Below are positions 44,995 to 53,598 of a stretch of 64,000 bases of DNA, piece by piece. The stretch lies in the NCBI RefSeq assembly GCF_014926405.1, contig NZ_JACXXJ020000003.1:1223001-1287000 (forward strand), written 5' to 3'. The position numbers were made by a program, and so were the translations under genes. Under the pieces are notes generated by a model. That model was not told where the DNA came from and made no database searches. It was given only the letters and a program-made list of their open reading frames with translations. The first letter of the stretch is position 1. Each line of letters starts with the position of its first letter. Source of the stretch: Agrobacterium vitis. GTDB taxonomy: Bacteria; Pseudomonadota; Alphaproteobacteria; Rhizobiales; Rhizobiaceae.

Positions 44995-45900
44995 CTAGGC
45001 AGACAGAGCCTTGGACAATTGGTGTATATGCGCCGCGCCAATGCCGCAGCAACCGCCAATCATCGTTGCACCCGCATCAGCCCAATCGCAGGCAAAGCGG
45101 CAATAGGCATCATCAGTCAGGTCGGCGCGGGTCTCATGCAGGCCTTCATTCGCCGCAGCCTCCCCCTGCTCACCTTCAAAGGCATTGGCATAGACACCGA
45201 TGTCCAAGAAAACACCTTTTTGCCTGAATGTCGCGGCCGCCACATCCACGGCCGCCTTCATAACTTCCGGCTTGCTGCAATTGAACAGCAGCGCCGATAC
45301 GCCAGAGCCAGCAGCCCAAAGAGCCGCATCCTCAACCAGTTCGCCGGAGCGAAGCTTCGGCTGGCCTCCAGCTTCCTGTCCCGCTTCATCGGCCAGTGTA
45401 AACGAAATCCAGAAGGGCTTTCCTGTTGCGGCAACCGCTTTTTGAACGGCTTCGCCTTCGGCAATCAGGCTGAGCGTTTCTCCAAGCCACACATCGACGA
45501 AGGGCGCAAGGTTGGCAACCAGCACATCCAAATACCCATCAACCCTTGATGGATCGAAATTCTGCGGCTCATAGGAACCGAAGATCGGAGGCAACGAACC
45601 AGCCACGAGCACCTTTCGACCCGAGGCATCCGCCGCCTGCCGCGCCAACTGCCCCGACAGGGCAATCAGCGACGGGCCTTCATTCCGAAACCGTTCTTCG
45701 CCAATGTGAAACGGCACCAGTGCGTAACTGTTGGTGGTCACCACATCCGCACCCGCCGCAATGAATTCCGCATGCACCTGGCGAACGATGTCAGGCGCAT
45801 CAATCAGGGCCAGCGCCGACCATTCCGGCTGCTTCAACTCCGCACCGAGCCGAAGAAGTTCACGGCTCATGCCGCCGTCGAGAATACGAACCTTTGTCAT
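44995..45900 (-). CDS. mmuM: Homocysteine S-methyltransferase
   Basis: 301 residues. N-terminal ILDGGMSRELLRLGAELKQPEWSALAL; the zinc-binding cysteines lie in LLFNCSKPEVM and the terminal MIGGCCGIGAAHI. B12-independent family that moves a methyl group from S-methylmethionine (or SAM) to homocysteine, making methionine. ATG 45900 is used; upstream codons have no ribosome site. Last gene of an operon with a polar amino-acid importer, which may bring in S-methylmethionine. Confidence 0.9.
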   Translation of the reverse strand: MTKVRILDGGMSRELLRLGAELKQPEWSALALIDAPDIVRQVHAEFIAAGADVVTTNSYALVPFHIGEERFRNEGPSLIALSGQLARQAADASGRKVLVAGSLPPIFGSYEPQNFDPSRVDGYLDVLVANLAPFVDVWLGETLSLIAEGEAVQKAVAATGKPFWISFTLADEAGQEAGGQPKLRSGELVEDAALWAAGSGVSALLFNCSKPEVMKAAVDVAAATFRQKGVFLDIGVYANAFEGEQGEAAANEGLHETRADLTDDAYCRFACDWADAGATMIGGCCGIGAAHIHQLSKALSA

Positions 45901-45917
45901 ATATATAGTCCTGTTGT

Positions 45918-46607
45918 TTATCGCCGGATTGGAACCTGCGCCTCGACCACCCGGAAGCACCGGGCAATGATCGCGGTAAGAGCGAGATAGAAGAGGGTGA
46001 CGACGATCAGCGGCTCATAGACGAGCAGCGTATCCTGCCGCACCTTGTAGGCAACCGCATAGAGATCCATAACCGTCACGGTAAAGGCGAGGGGGGTCGC
46101 CTTCAACTGCATGACCACTTCCCCGGCGATGGTGGGGAGGGCGATACGGATAGCACGCGGCAACCAGACACGCCGAATGAGCGTGAAGCGTCCCATGCCG
46201 AAAGCACGGCCCGCCTCAAGCTCACCCTTGGGCACGGCCAGCAATGCTCCCCGCAAAACTTCGGCCTCATAAGCCGCGTAATTGAGCGTGAAACTGACCG
46301 CCGCAAAGAAAAATCCTTCCCGCAGCAGCGGCCAGATCAGACTTTGACGAATGCCCGGGATCATCGGCAGCAATGATCCGACGCCGTAATAAAGCAACCA
46401 GACCTGGATCAATAGCGGCGTGCCGCGAAAAAACGTCGAATAGCTGCGCGCAAGGACCCGCGTCACCGGTCCGCCGCTGACCTGCGCAAAGGCGAGGCCA
46501 ATGGCCATTACAAATCCGAGAACGACCGAAATCACCAGCAATGCAAGGGTTTGCCATGCTCCCGTCAGCAGCAGAGGCCAGTAATTGCCTATCCAGGAGA
46601 AATCCAT
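45918..46607 (-). CDS. Polar amino-acid ABC transporter permease (HisM/GlnP type)
   Basis: 229 residues with about five hydrophobic segments and the coupling motif EAGRAFGMGRFTLIRRVWLPRAIRIALPTI. AGGAG lies before ATG 46607 (GTG 46610 also possible). Inner-membrane partner of the frameshifted permease just upstream. Confidence 0.87.
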   Translation of the reverse strand: MDFSWIGNYWPLLLTGAWQTLALLVISVVLGFVMAIGLAFAQVSGGPVTRVLARSYSTFFRGTPLLIQVWLLYYGVGSLLPMIPGIRQSLIWPLLREGFFFAAVSFTLNYAAYEAEVLRGALLAVPKGELEAGRAFGMGRFTLIRRVWLPRAIRIALPTIAGEVVMQLKATPLAFTVTVMDLYAVAYKVRQDTLLVYEPLIVVTLFYLALTAIIARCFRVVEAQVPIRR

Positions 46608-46615
46608 CACATCTC

Positions 46616-47337
46616 CTAGGACAGCAGCGGCTGACCGCGCCGCACCCGGCGCTCGATCAGCTTGAAGAACAGGTTGGAAACAAGAGTGATGGCGAGATAG
46701 AGCAGGGCGGCGGCCAGGAAAAACAGGAAATAATGCTTGGTGCTCGCCCCCGCCAGCCGGGTCGCCAGCGCCAGTTCCTGATAACCGACGACGGCAACCA
46801 GCGCGCTATCCTTGGTGACAGCCATCCACAAATTGGCAAGGCCGGGCAAGGCGTTGGGCAGCAACGCTGGCAAGGTGACCCTGTGAAACCGCAGGAACGG
46901 CGACATGCCGAAGGCTTTTGCCGCCTCACTTTGACCAATCGGGATCGCCAGGATAGCCCCCCTGAGCACTTCCGTCATATAAGCACCCTGGACGATGCCC
47001 AGAACTGCAATTGCGGCAATCAACCCATTGACTTCAACCATTGGCATGCCAAACGCCAGCAATAGTCGGTTAAGCCCATCAGTGCCTGCATAATAAAGAC
47101 CGACGATCAGGATCAGTTCCGGCACGGCACGCACCGCTGTCGTATAGACATCGAGCAATCCGAGCAGCAGACGGTTGCCAGATAGCTTGCCCAAAGCGCC
47201 GCCAATCCCAATCACCAGCCCTATCAGAAAAGCGCCCGCAGAAATGACAAGCGTTGCCCCGGCACCCCATAACAGCGTCCCGCCCCATCCAGGTGGATAG
47301 GGGAAAGCAGATCGAATATGCCGGGGGAAACAGCCAT
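46616..47337 (-). pseudogene. Polar amino-acid ABC transporter permease (HisQ type), apparent frameshift
   Basis: The main frame gives a full family C-terminus (EAAKAFGMSPFLRFHRVTLPALLPNALPGL) but only a GTG at 47215 as start, which would drop the first membrane helix. Upstream of 47215 the same frame still encodes permease-like sequence (PYPPGWGGTLLWGAGATLV) back to an in-frame TAA with no start. A normal start, ATG 47337, lies in another frame (MAVSPGIFDLLS). Both join if one C is restored in the C-run at 47300-47303. So either a one-base deletion or a read error. Confidence 0.7.
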
Positions 47338-47353
47338 TTACGTAAGCTACCGT

Positions 47354-48124
47354 TTACTTACCATAGATATTGAAATCGAAATATTTCTTGGTGATCTCAT
47401 CATATTTACCGCTGGCCCGAACAGCGGCCAGTGCCGCATTCAGCTTTGCCTTCAAAGCGGTATCGTCCTTGCGCAAACCGCCACCGACGCCTGAACCAAG
47501 CACGGCGGCATCAGCGGCGACATCGCCCATATTGGCGCAGCAATCCTTGCCGGCATCACTCTTGACGAAAGTGTCGAGCACGATGGAATCGCCGAAGACG
47601 TAATCGATCCGTCCCGCTGCCAAGTCCTGAAAGGCTTCATCGAGCGTCTGGTAGGTCTTTTCCGAGGCCACCTTGGCAAAATACTTTTTGTAATATTCAG
47701 ACTGAATGGTCGACACCTGAATACCGATGGTCTTGCCCTTGACGTCATCAGCGCTGGCACCCGGCTTCATGTCCTTCGCGCCGATCAGCCGGCTGGGGGT
47801 ATTGTAATATTTATCGGTGAAATCGATCACCTTCTTACGCTCGTCGGTAATCGACATGGAAGACCAGATAACGTCAAACTTCTTGGCGCCCAATGCCGGG
47901 ATCAACCCATCCCAGGACAGTTCGACAATAGAGCATTTCTCTTTCATCTCAGCGCAAACAGCATCCATCAGGTCGATTTCCCAACCCTGCCACTTGCCGC
48001 TCGCATCCTTGGCGAAGAAGGGCGGATAGGATTCGTTCATCACACCAAACCGCACATCGGCCTGGGCCGAAAAAGCGGAAAAGGCGAAGGCAGCGCCTGC
48101 CAACAGCAGCGGGAAGAATTTCAT
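47354..48124 (-). CDS. Polar amino-acid ABC transporter substrate-binding protein
   Basis: 256 residues with a signal peptide ([23 protein letters not shown]), periplasmic. HisJ/ArgT-like pattern: [100 protein letters not shown] precedes the ATG at 48124. The ligand is unknown; linkage to homocysteine methyltransferase suggests a methionine relative. Confidence 0.9.
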   Translation of the reverse strand: MKFFPLLLAGAAFAFSAFSAQADVRFGVMNESYPPFFAKDASGKWQGWEIDLMDAVCAEMKEKCSIVELSWDGLIPALGAKKFDVIWSSMSITDERKKVIDFTDKYYNTPSRLIGAKDMKPGASADDVKGKTIGIQVSTIQSEYYKKYFAKVASEKTYQTLDEAFQDLAAGRIDYVFGDSIVLDTFVKSDAGKDCCANMGDVAADAAVLGSGVGGGLRKDDTALKAKLNAALAAVRASGKYDEITKKYFDFNIYGK

Positions 48125-48168
48125 AAAAGGCTTTCTCCTGGTTGAATTTTAATTTTTCAAAGATCCGG

Positions 48169-48948
48169 TCAAACGCCGATCCCGCCGGTAAATTCTCGAC
48201 AACGGGCGCTGAACGGATTGCCGAAGACCTGTTCAGGCGGCCCCTGTTCCTCAACCTGTCCTTGGTGCAGAAACATGACATGGCTTGAAACATCGCGGGC
48301 AAAGCGCATCTCATGGGTGACGAGCAGCATGGTGCGGCCTTCCTCGGCCAGATCCCGAATGACCTTCAGAACTTCACCGACCAATTCCGGATCGAGCGCC
48401 GATGTTGGCTCATCGAACAACATGACGGCAGGCTCCACGCAGAGCGCCCGGGCAATGGCGGCACGCTGTTGCTGCCCGCCCGAGAGGAAAGCCGGATAAG
48501 CATCGCGCTTATCGTAGAGACCGACCTTCTGCAGCAAGGACTCGGCACGTTCGATAGCTTCCGCGCGCTTGACGCCCATCACATGCACCGGCGCTTCGAT
48601 AACATTCTCTAAAACGGTGCGATGCGCCCAGAGATTGAAGTTTTGAAACACCATCCCAAGTCCGGTCCGCAACCGTTCGACCTGACGCCAGCTGGCGGGC
48701 TTTGGCTCACCACGCCGCCCCAGCTTGATGGCAACCTCTTCACCATTGACGACGATGCGCCCACGGTCCGGCATTTCCAGGAAGTTGATGCAGCGCAGGA
48801 ACGTGCTTTTTCCAGACCCCGAGGACCCGATGATCGAAATGACATCGCCTTTCGCAGCACGCACCGACAAGCCCTTCAGAACCGCGTGCGCGCCGAAGCT
48901 CTTGTGGATATCTTCCACCTCAAGGGCGAAACCGCTGCCATCTATCAT
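48169..48948 (-). CDS. Polar amino-acid ABC transporter ATP-binding protein (HisP type)
   Basis: 259 residues. Walker A GSSGSGKST, MVFQNFNLWAHRTVLENVIEAPVHVMG, signature LSGGQQQRAAIARAL, Walker B VMLFDEPTSALDPELVGEVL. ATG 48948 is preferred; an upstream GTG at 48978 adds ten residues. First gene of the importer/mmuM operon, divergent from the Lrp-type regulator. Confidence 0.9.
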   Translation of the reverse strand: MIDGSGFALEVEDIHKSFGAHAVLKGLSVRAAKGDVISIIGSSGSGKSTFLRCINFLEMPDRGRIVVNGEEVAIKLGRRGEPKPASWRQVERLRTGLGMVFQNFNLWAHRTVLENVIEAPVHVMGVKRAEAIERAESLLQKVGLYDKRDAYPAFLSGGQQQRAAIARALCVEPAVMLFDEPTSALDPELVGEVLKVIRDLAEEGRTMLLVTHEMRFARDVSSHVMFLHQGQVEEQGPPEQVFGNPFSARCREFTGGIGV

Positions 48949-49008
48949 ACAGGATCCAGTTTTCACATTGACTGTCACAATAATGGCTTATCCGTGCAGT
49001 TTATGCGC

Positions 49009-49028
49009 GCAATTTCGAACTAGATTGC
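49009..49028. promoter_or_regulatory. Candidate Lrp-type binding site
   Basis: Inverted repeat GCAAT-N10-ATTGC in the 162-bp divergent region between the importer operon and the Lrp gene. Confidence 0.4.
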
Positions 49029-49110
49029 ATAATTACCGCAGAAAATCCTTGCATAAAGCGGATAGTCCCTGGAAAAATAAGGTGAAACGCACACTTGGAG
49101 GATCAGCCAT

Positions 49111-49578
49111 ATGGACGATTTGGATCGGTTCGATCGCCAGATCATCGATATCATTCAGAGAAATTGTCAGCTGAAGGCTGAGATTATTGCCGAACAGATC
49201 GGACTTTCTCTGTCTGCGGTACAAAGACGTCTGAAACGGCTGCGGGAAGAGGGGATCGTCAAAAGCGAAGTCGCGGTTGTCGACCGCAAGATAACCGGCC
49301 ATCCCATGGTGTTTATCGTCGGCATGGAGATTGAGCGCGACAATTACGATGCGCTTGCCCGCTTTCGTACCTGGTCGGAACGTCAGGATCATATTCAGCA
49401 GGTTTATTATGTAACCGGGCAGGTCGATTTGATCGCAATTGTCACTGCCCGGGATGTTGAGCATTACGACGATATCGCCGCCCTTATCATGGCTGAAAAC
49501 CCGCAAATACGCCGAATGCATACCAATGTCGTGCTGCGGGATATCAAACTCGGGCTATTCGTACCGATGGCGAAATAG
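49111..49578 (+). CDS. Lrp/AsnC family regulator
   Basis: 155 residues: helix-turn-helix at the N-terminus (DRFDRQIIDIIQRNCQLKAEIIAEQIGLSLSAVQRRLKRLREEGIV) and a RAM ligand-binding domain (VFIVGMEIERDNYDALARF, QVYYVTGQVDLIAIVTARDVEHYDDI). GGAGGATC precedes ATG 49111. Divergent from the amino-acid importer and homocysteine methyltransferase genes, its likely targets, with a methionine-related amino acid as likely effector. Confidence 0.9.
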   Translation: MDDLDRFDRQIIDIIQRNCQLKAEIIAEQIGLSLSAVQRRLKRLREEGIVKSEVAVVDRKITGHPMVFIVGMEIERDNYDALARFRTWSERQDHIQQVYYVTGQVDLIAIVTARDVEHYDDIAALIMAENPQIRRMHTNVVLRDIKLGLFVPMAK

Positions 49579-49608
49579 AGACAATCTCCTTCACCACCAG
49601 CAGAAACG

Positions 49609-50244
49609 CTAAAATGCCCAGGTCAGCAGGTTTCCAGCGGCGGTGACGAGATAATAGGTCACGACACCGGCGCCAGCTGCAACGAAGAGCGAAAAAATCA
49701 CCACTAGGCCATCGCGCTCGGCAAGAGCGATAGCAATCAGGATGATTGCCAGCGCTGGAGCGGTATTGCCAAAGGGGATTGGCAGGGAGATCAGCACTGC
49801 CAGTACGAGAATGGGCAGCGCCAGGATCATTCGCGCCGTCTTGCCCGTGAGAAACGGCAGACGCCCGGCGATCAGCCAGCTTTCGAGTTTCAGCACCCAG
49901 GGCCGTCCGAGCCGCACCATTGTTTCCACAACCTTGAGCGACACCGTTCGCCGCGCAATGAAACCCGGAAGCCAGATCCGGTCTGCACCATACAACATTT
50001 GTACGGCAACAAATGCCAGGCAGGTGCCGAAAACCATCCCGAAAGGACCGGGCAGGGGGACCAGGGTCGGCAGGCAAAGCACCAGCAAGGTGAAGGCTAT
50101 CCCGATTCGACCCCGCCGACCGATCAGTTCACCAATGGAAATACCACCACGCAAACGAGCAGTTTCCAGCACCTCCAACAGGAAGCCGGATCCCCGCACA
50201 ATGTCGTCACCTGCGGCAGGACCGTGCTGTCGAGACATCATCAT
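49609..50244 (-). CDS. ExoD family protein
   Basis: About 211 residues. Family pattern: GISIGELIGRRGRIGIAFTLLVLCLPTLVPLPGPFGMVFGTCLAFVAVQMLYG, followed by several membrane helices. ExoD affects exopolysaccharide production and alkali tolerance in rhizobia; the molecular function is unknown. The start is one of three consecutive ATGs at 50238-50244. It begins 4 bp after the stop of the DUF1476 gene and is likely co-transcribed with it. Confidence 0.82.
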   Translation of the reverse strand: MMMSRQHGPAAGDDIVRGSGFLLEVLETARLRGGISIGELIGRRGRIGIAFTLLVLCLPTLVPLPGPFGMVFGTCLAFVAVQMLYGADRIWLPGFIARRTVSLKVVETMVRLGRPWVLKLESWLIAGRLPFLTGKTARMILALPILVLAVLISLPIPFGNTAPALAIILIAIALAERDGLVVIFSLFVAAGAGVVTYYLVTAAGNLLTWAF

Positions 50245-50248
50245 GATC

Positions 50249-50587
50249 TTAATCCGTGCAACCGCTATCCCGTAGCGCTTGCTGATGCGACGAGCGCAAC
50301 GCAAGGTGAATATCGGCTGTGCTGATTGCCACCTCAGCCGACGCGAAATCTGCTTGAATTTTTTCAACAAGATCGAGATCACCAGGCAATCGATGATCCT
50401 CCACATGCAGGGCCTGGGCGTAAAGCACCAATTCCTGGCCGCGCAATCCCAGGCGCTCTCCGGCCCAAAACCCCGTCAAAACATTCCGACGGGCGCGGAT
50501 TGTGAAGGTGGTATCGTCCTTTGGGCACCAATCCAGCCCTGAAACGCTCTGAACCATCGCATGTCCTCTGTCGTGAAGTTTTGTCAT
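50249..50587 (-). CDS. DUF1476 protein, ATP synthase zeta-inhibitor-like paralogue
   Basis: 112 residues from ATG 50587, with AGGACAGG upstream. The core FTIRARRNVLTGFWAGERLGLRGQELVLYAQALHVEDHRLPGDLDLVEKIQADF matches DUF1476, the family of the alphaproteobacterial F1-ATPase inhibitor zeta. The N-terminus (MTKLHDRGHAMVQSVSGLDWCPKDD) departs from the usual DRE-xxFE-KFA-DEEL form, so inhibitor function is doubtful. It is probably a plasmid paralogue. Confidence 0.75.
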   Translation of the reverse strand: MTKLHDRGHAMVQSVSGLDWCPKDDTTFTIRARRNVLTGFWAGERLGLRGQELVLYAQALHVEDHRLPGDLDLVEKIQADFASAEVAISTADIHLALRSSHQQALRDSGCTD

Positions 50588-50609
50588 AACCTGTCCTTGT
50601 TTAAATCGT

Positions 50610-50915
50610 CTATACATCGCCGCCGGTCTCAGATCCAAGCATTGAGAAGGCGGTCCGGCATTCGGGAGAAATTTCCGAGACAACCGCAACCGGTGTAGTC
50701 CAGCCAAAAGAAATGCGTAAGCCAGAGGCAACAGCCCAGCTTGGATCATTAAGCGCTTGTTGTAATAACTTCGGAGCTGAATCTCGCACGCATGTTTGCA
50801 CCTGTTCTATTGTACTTGCCGATGAATTCATCGACGCCAGGCGACTGCGAAGATCCGCCTCTATCGGGTCGATCAAAAAAAAGCTGATCAAAGTGGCAAA
50901 GATTTCTGTAAACAT
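50610..50915 (-). CDS. Hypothetical protein
   Basis: 101 residues from ATG 50915 with AGGAG upstream. A short hydrophobic N-terminus (MFTEIFATLISFFLIDPIEADLRSRL) could be a signal anchor or uncleaved signal; the rest is mixed, with two cysteines (QTCVRDSAP, PECRTAF) that could form a disulfide in the periplasm. Adjacent to the DUF1476 gene, 22 bp away, same strand. No family recognised. Confidence 0.6.
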   Translation of the reverse strand: MFTEIFATLISFFLIDPIEADLRSRLASMNSSASTIEQVQTCVRDSAPKLLQQALNDPSWAVASGLRISFGWTTPVAVVSEISPECRTAFSMLGSETGGDV

Positions 50916-51368
50916 AACCCTGCTCCTAGCGTAAGATATTCAAAAGCTTAGGGGCGGGGATACGGTAACGGCAATCACGACCGGCGCGGTGCGAGATGTT
51001 TATCGCCATCGATGACAAGCAATTGACCTGGGAAAAAGCGCGCGAACCACCTGACAGAACCAAGACCATGGCTACAATCCTATGCCGGCGCATGTGTCGA
51101 AAACGGTCCGACATCGCAGAAGCGCCGGCGGCTGCTGCCAGAGGGGCCCGGACCACGGGTTGACCTGAAGATGGAGCCGTAAGTCGTCTGTTTCAAGGCG
51201 TTTGCTCGGCAATTTCAAGGATTTTTCAGTCCAGAAAATCCACGACTATCCAAATCCCATATGCTGCAAAGCAGGTTTTCAAAGGAAAAGACTTAGGTTC
51301 ACGATTCCTGTTGCTCGGTTTATGCGATACAAGATAAAGGAACCAATCCGGAGAAAAACCGAGGCCGC
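50916..51368. other. Intergenic region
   Basis: 453 bp before the ureidoglycine aminohydrolase gene. A 55-codon open frame at 50996-51163 (plus strand, starting MFIAIDDKQLTWEKAREPPD) has no ribosome site that I trust. Otherwise nothing recognised. Confidence 0.4.
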
Positions 51369-52193
51369 ATGACCCAGAACAGCTATTTCACCAATTATGG
51401 GGGCCTGCCGCCCCAGACGCAGTTGCTTTCGGGCAAGGCTGTTTTCAAAACCGCCTATGCGGTCATTCCCAAAGGCGTGATGAGCGACATCGTCACCAGT
51501 CTTCTGCCGCATTGGGAAAAAACCCGCGCCTGGATCATCGCCAGACCCATGACAGGATTTTCGGAAACTTTTTCGCAATATGTAATGGAAGTTCAACCCG
51601 GAGGAGGCAGCATAAGACCGGACCCAGATGCTCAAGCCCAAACAGCGATCTTTGTAGTAGAAGGTGCGTTTAGACTTACTCTTGGAACCACAGAGCATGA
51701 TCTTCGTGCCGGATCTTTCGCTTTTCTGCCGGCCGGTTCGACATGGACAGTTCTCAACACCAGCGACGCGCCGACAAAATTCCATTGGGTTCGCAAGACA
51801 TTCCAAGCGGTAGACGGATTGGAGCCACCACCGGCAATCTTCACCCACGAAGACGAGCATGAAATTGCCATGATGCCTGACACCGGCGGGGCCTGGGGGA
51901 CAACCCGGTTCATCGATCCAAATGATATACGCTATGACTTCCACCTGAATATCGTCAGCTTCCAACCTGGCGGCATCATTCCGTTCATGGAAACCCATGT
52001 GATGGAACACGGCCTCTATGTCCTGGAAGGCAAAGCCGTCTACCGACTGAACGACGACTGGGTCGAGGTGGAGGCCGGTGACTTCATGTGGTTGCGCGCC
52101 TTCTGCCCACAAGCCTGCTACGCTGGCGGTCCCGGCAGGTTCCGCTATCTGCTTTACAAAGATGTCAACAGACACGCCCGTTTGTGGCCTTGA
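51369..52193 (+). CDS. allE: (S)-ureidoglycine aminohydrolase
   Basis: 274 residues, a bicupin. Family features: SDIVTSLLPHWEKTRAWIIARPMTGFSETFSQY in the first half, and the metal-site segment ETHVMEHGLYVLEGKAVYRLNDDWVEVEAGDFMWLRAFCPQACYAGG in the second. It releases ammonia from (S)-ureidoglycine in purine/allantoin breakdown. No other allantoin gene lies near, so it is an isolated copy. Its stop is 60 bp from an IS30 remnant. Confidence 0.9.
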   Translation: MTQNSYFTNYGGLPPQTQLLSGKAVFKTAYAVIPKGVMSDIVTSLLPHWEKTRAWIIARPMTGFSETFSQYVMEVQPGGGSIRPDPDAQAQTAIFVVEGAFRLTLGTTEHDLRAGSFAFLPAGSTWTVLNTSDAPTKFHWVRKTFQAVDGLEPPPAIFTHEDEHEIAMMPDTGGAWGTTRFIDPNDIRYDFHLNIVSFQPGGIIPFMETHVMEHGLYVLEGKAVYRLNDDWVEVEAGDFMWLRAFCPQACYAGGPGRFRYLLYKDVNRHARLWP

Positions 52194-52252
52194 GCCAGAT
52201 CACTTCATCGGTGGGAAAATCGAAATGCGAGGGCTGGATATCCCTTCGCATT

Positions 52253-52948
52253 TCACAGATGAACCCACCTCAGATCGGTGTCGGCTACGGACAAGGGATC
52301 GACGTCTCTCGAAAGCCATTTTCGCGCTCGCCGGTTGGTATTTTCGACCGTTCCTTTTTGCCAGGGCGATTGTGGGTCACAAAACCATGTTTGCGTGCCT
52401 ATGCCTGCCTGAAGGTACGGCCAGTCAGTGAATTCGGTGCCTCGGTCAAATGTCATCGATCGGCGGGCGAGGTGAGGGAGGCTCTTCAGCGCCTGGATGA
52501 TGCCATCCATGACCGGGCGGGACTGGCGATCATTGTTACGTAGCAAGATCGTAAAGCGGCTCACCCGCTCAACAAGCGATGTCACGTTGGCCTTGCCGAA
52601 CTTCTTCCGGAACTGAATCAGATCGCATTCCCAATGTCCGAACTGCTTGCGTTCAGCAACGACATTCGGACGATGCAGAATGTTGAGTTCCGGGCCAAAC
52701 CTTTGACCATGCTTACGTCTTGCATGTCGTGGTCGTCGCTTAGCTCGATGCTCCGGCAGGTGACGCCACAGCTTGATGGCATGACCGTCGGCCGAGTATG
52801 CGAACTTGTAAATTGTCTCGTGACTGACAAAGATCGGATGCTGTTCCAGCCGCATGCGACCGGCGATCTGCTGGGGCGACCAACCATGCATGATCCGGTC
52901 GATCACAGACTGCCTCACATTCGCAAAGCGCGCCAGCTTCCGCAGCTT
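52253..52948 (-). pseudogene. IS30 family transposase remnant, truncated at both ends
   Basis: Reads RFANVRQSVIDRIMHGWSPQ, QIAGRM, HETIYKFAY, HWECDLIQFRKKFGKANVTSLVERVSRF, RSMTFDRGTEFTDW, CDPQSPWQKGTVENTNRRARKWLSRDVDPLS, all typical of the IS30 DDE domain (D of WECDLI, D of FDRGTEF, E of TVENTN). The N-terminal helix-turn-helix part is missing because the frame runs into the Tn3 inverted repeat at 52949; the C-terminal end is also lost after about DTDLR. A GTG at 52918 gives the longest remaining frame. Confidence 0.88.
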
Positions 52949-52990
52949 GGGGGCATTTGCGGGAGGGGGCGAAATCCTACGCTAAGGCTT
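52949..52990 (+). repeat. Tn3-family terminal inverted repeat, left
   Basis: Begins GGGGGCATTTGCGGGAGGGG and ends AATCCTACGCTAAGGCTT. Matches the right end at 38 of 42 positions. Confidence 0.92.
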
Positions 52991-52999
52991 GGTGAAGGA

Positions 53000-53470
53000 T
53001 TACAGTGCCAATGGTAATTCGAAACTTCGCTTGAGGGTTTCCATCGGAACATCCGTTTTTACGTTCAGCACGCTCGCGATACGAGTCAGATGATCCGCTT
53101 GGAAACGCCAATAGCTATGGAGGTCGGCGGTGACGATGCGCAGAATGGCGTCGCATTCTCCGGTGGTCAGGTAGCATTCCATGACTTCCGGTAGGCGCCT
53201 GACAGCTTCTGCAAATTGGAGGGTGACTTGTGCATCCTGCGTTTTGAACCAGACGCGGGCAAACACCGTCAGGCCTGCACCCACTTTGGTCGGATCAAGA
53301 ACGGCCACGTAGCGATCAATGATACCCGCCTCTTCCAAAAGCCGAACGCGGCGCAGACACGGCGAAGGAGACAGCCCCACCTCTTTCGCCAGGTCGATAT
53401 TGGAAATGCGTCCATCGCGTTGAAGTACCTTAAGGATCCGCCGATCAATCTCGTCAAAAGTGAATGACAC
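53000..53470 (-). CDS. Lrp/AsnC family regulator carried by the transposon
   Basis: 156 residues: FDEIDRRILKVLQRDGRISNIDLAKEVGLSPSPCLRRVRLLEEAGII is the Lrp helix-turn-helix; the C-terminal RAM domain has MECYLTTGECDAILRIVTADLHSYWRF. Stop at 53000, only 10 bp inside the transposon end. It is divergent from argG with a 128-bp spacer full of inverted repeats, so it most likely controls argG in response to an amino acid such as arginine, citrulline or a relative (inference). Confidence 0.9.
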   Translation of the reverse strand: MSFTFDEIDRRILKVLQRDGRISNIDLAKEVGLSPSPCLRRVRLLEEAGIIDRYVAVLDPTKVGAGLTVFARVWFKTQDAQVTLQFAEAVRRLPEVMECYLTTGECDAILRIVTADLHSYWRFQADHLTRIASVLNVKTDVPMETLKRSFELPLAL

Positions 53471-53491
53471 AATATAGCTCCTGATTATTAA

Positions 53492-53530
53492 TTCACGGCA
53501 TAATATGCCAGAATACCCAGTATTCGTGAA
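53492..53530. promoter_or_regulatory. Nested inverted repeats between the Lrp-type gene and argG
   Basis: GGCAT-AAT-ATGCC (53497-53509) and GAATAC-CCA-GTATTC (53511-53525) lie inside an outer TTCACG/CGTGAA pair (53492-53530). Typical of an operator region for a multimeric regulator. Confidence 0.55.
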
Positions 53531-53598
53531 CTCTTCGCAATCCCATTGCGTGTGGATTGGCCTATCGTTTCGCCATATTCCATGTGGAGGCGAAGGTG

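Noticed and set aside
52078..53017. Plus-strand frames over the IS30 remnant
   Set aside because: Shadows of the minus-strand transposase reading.
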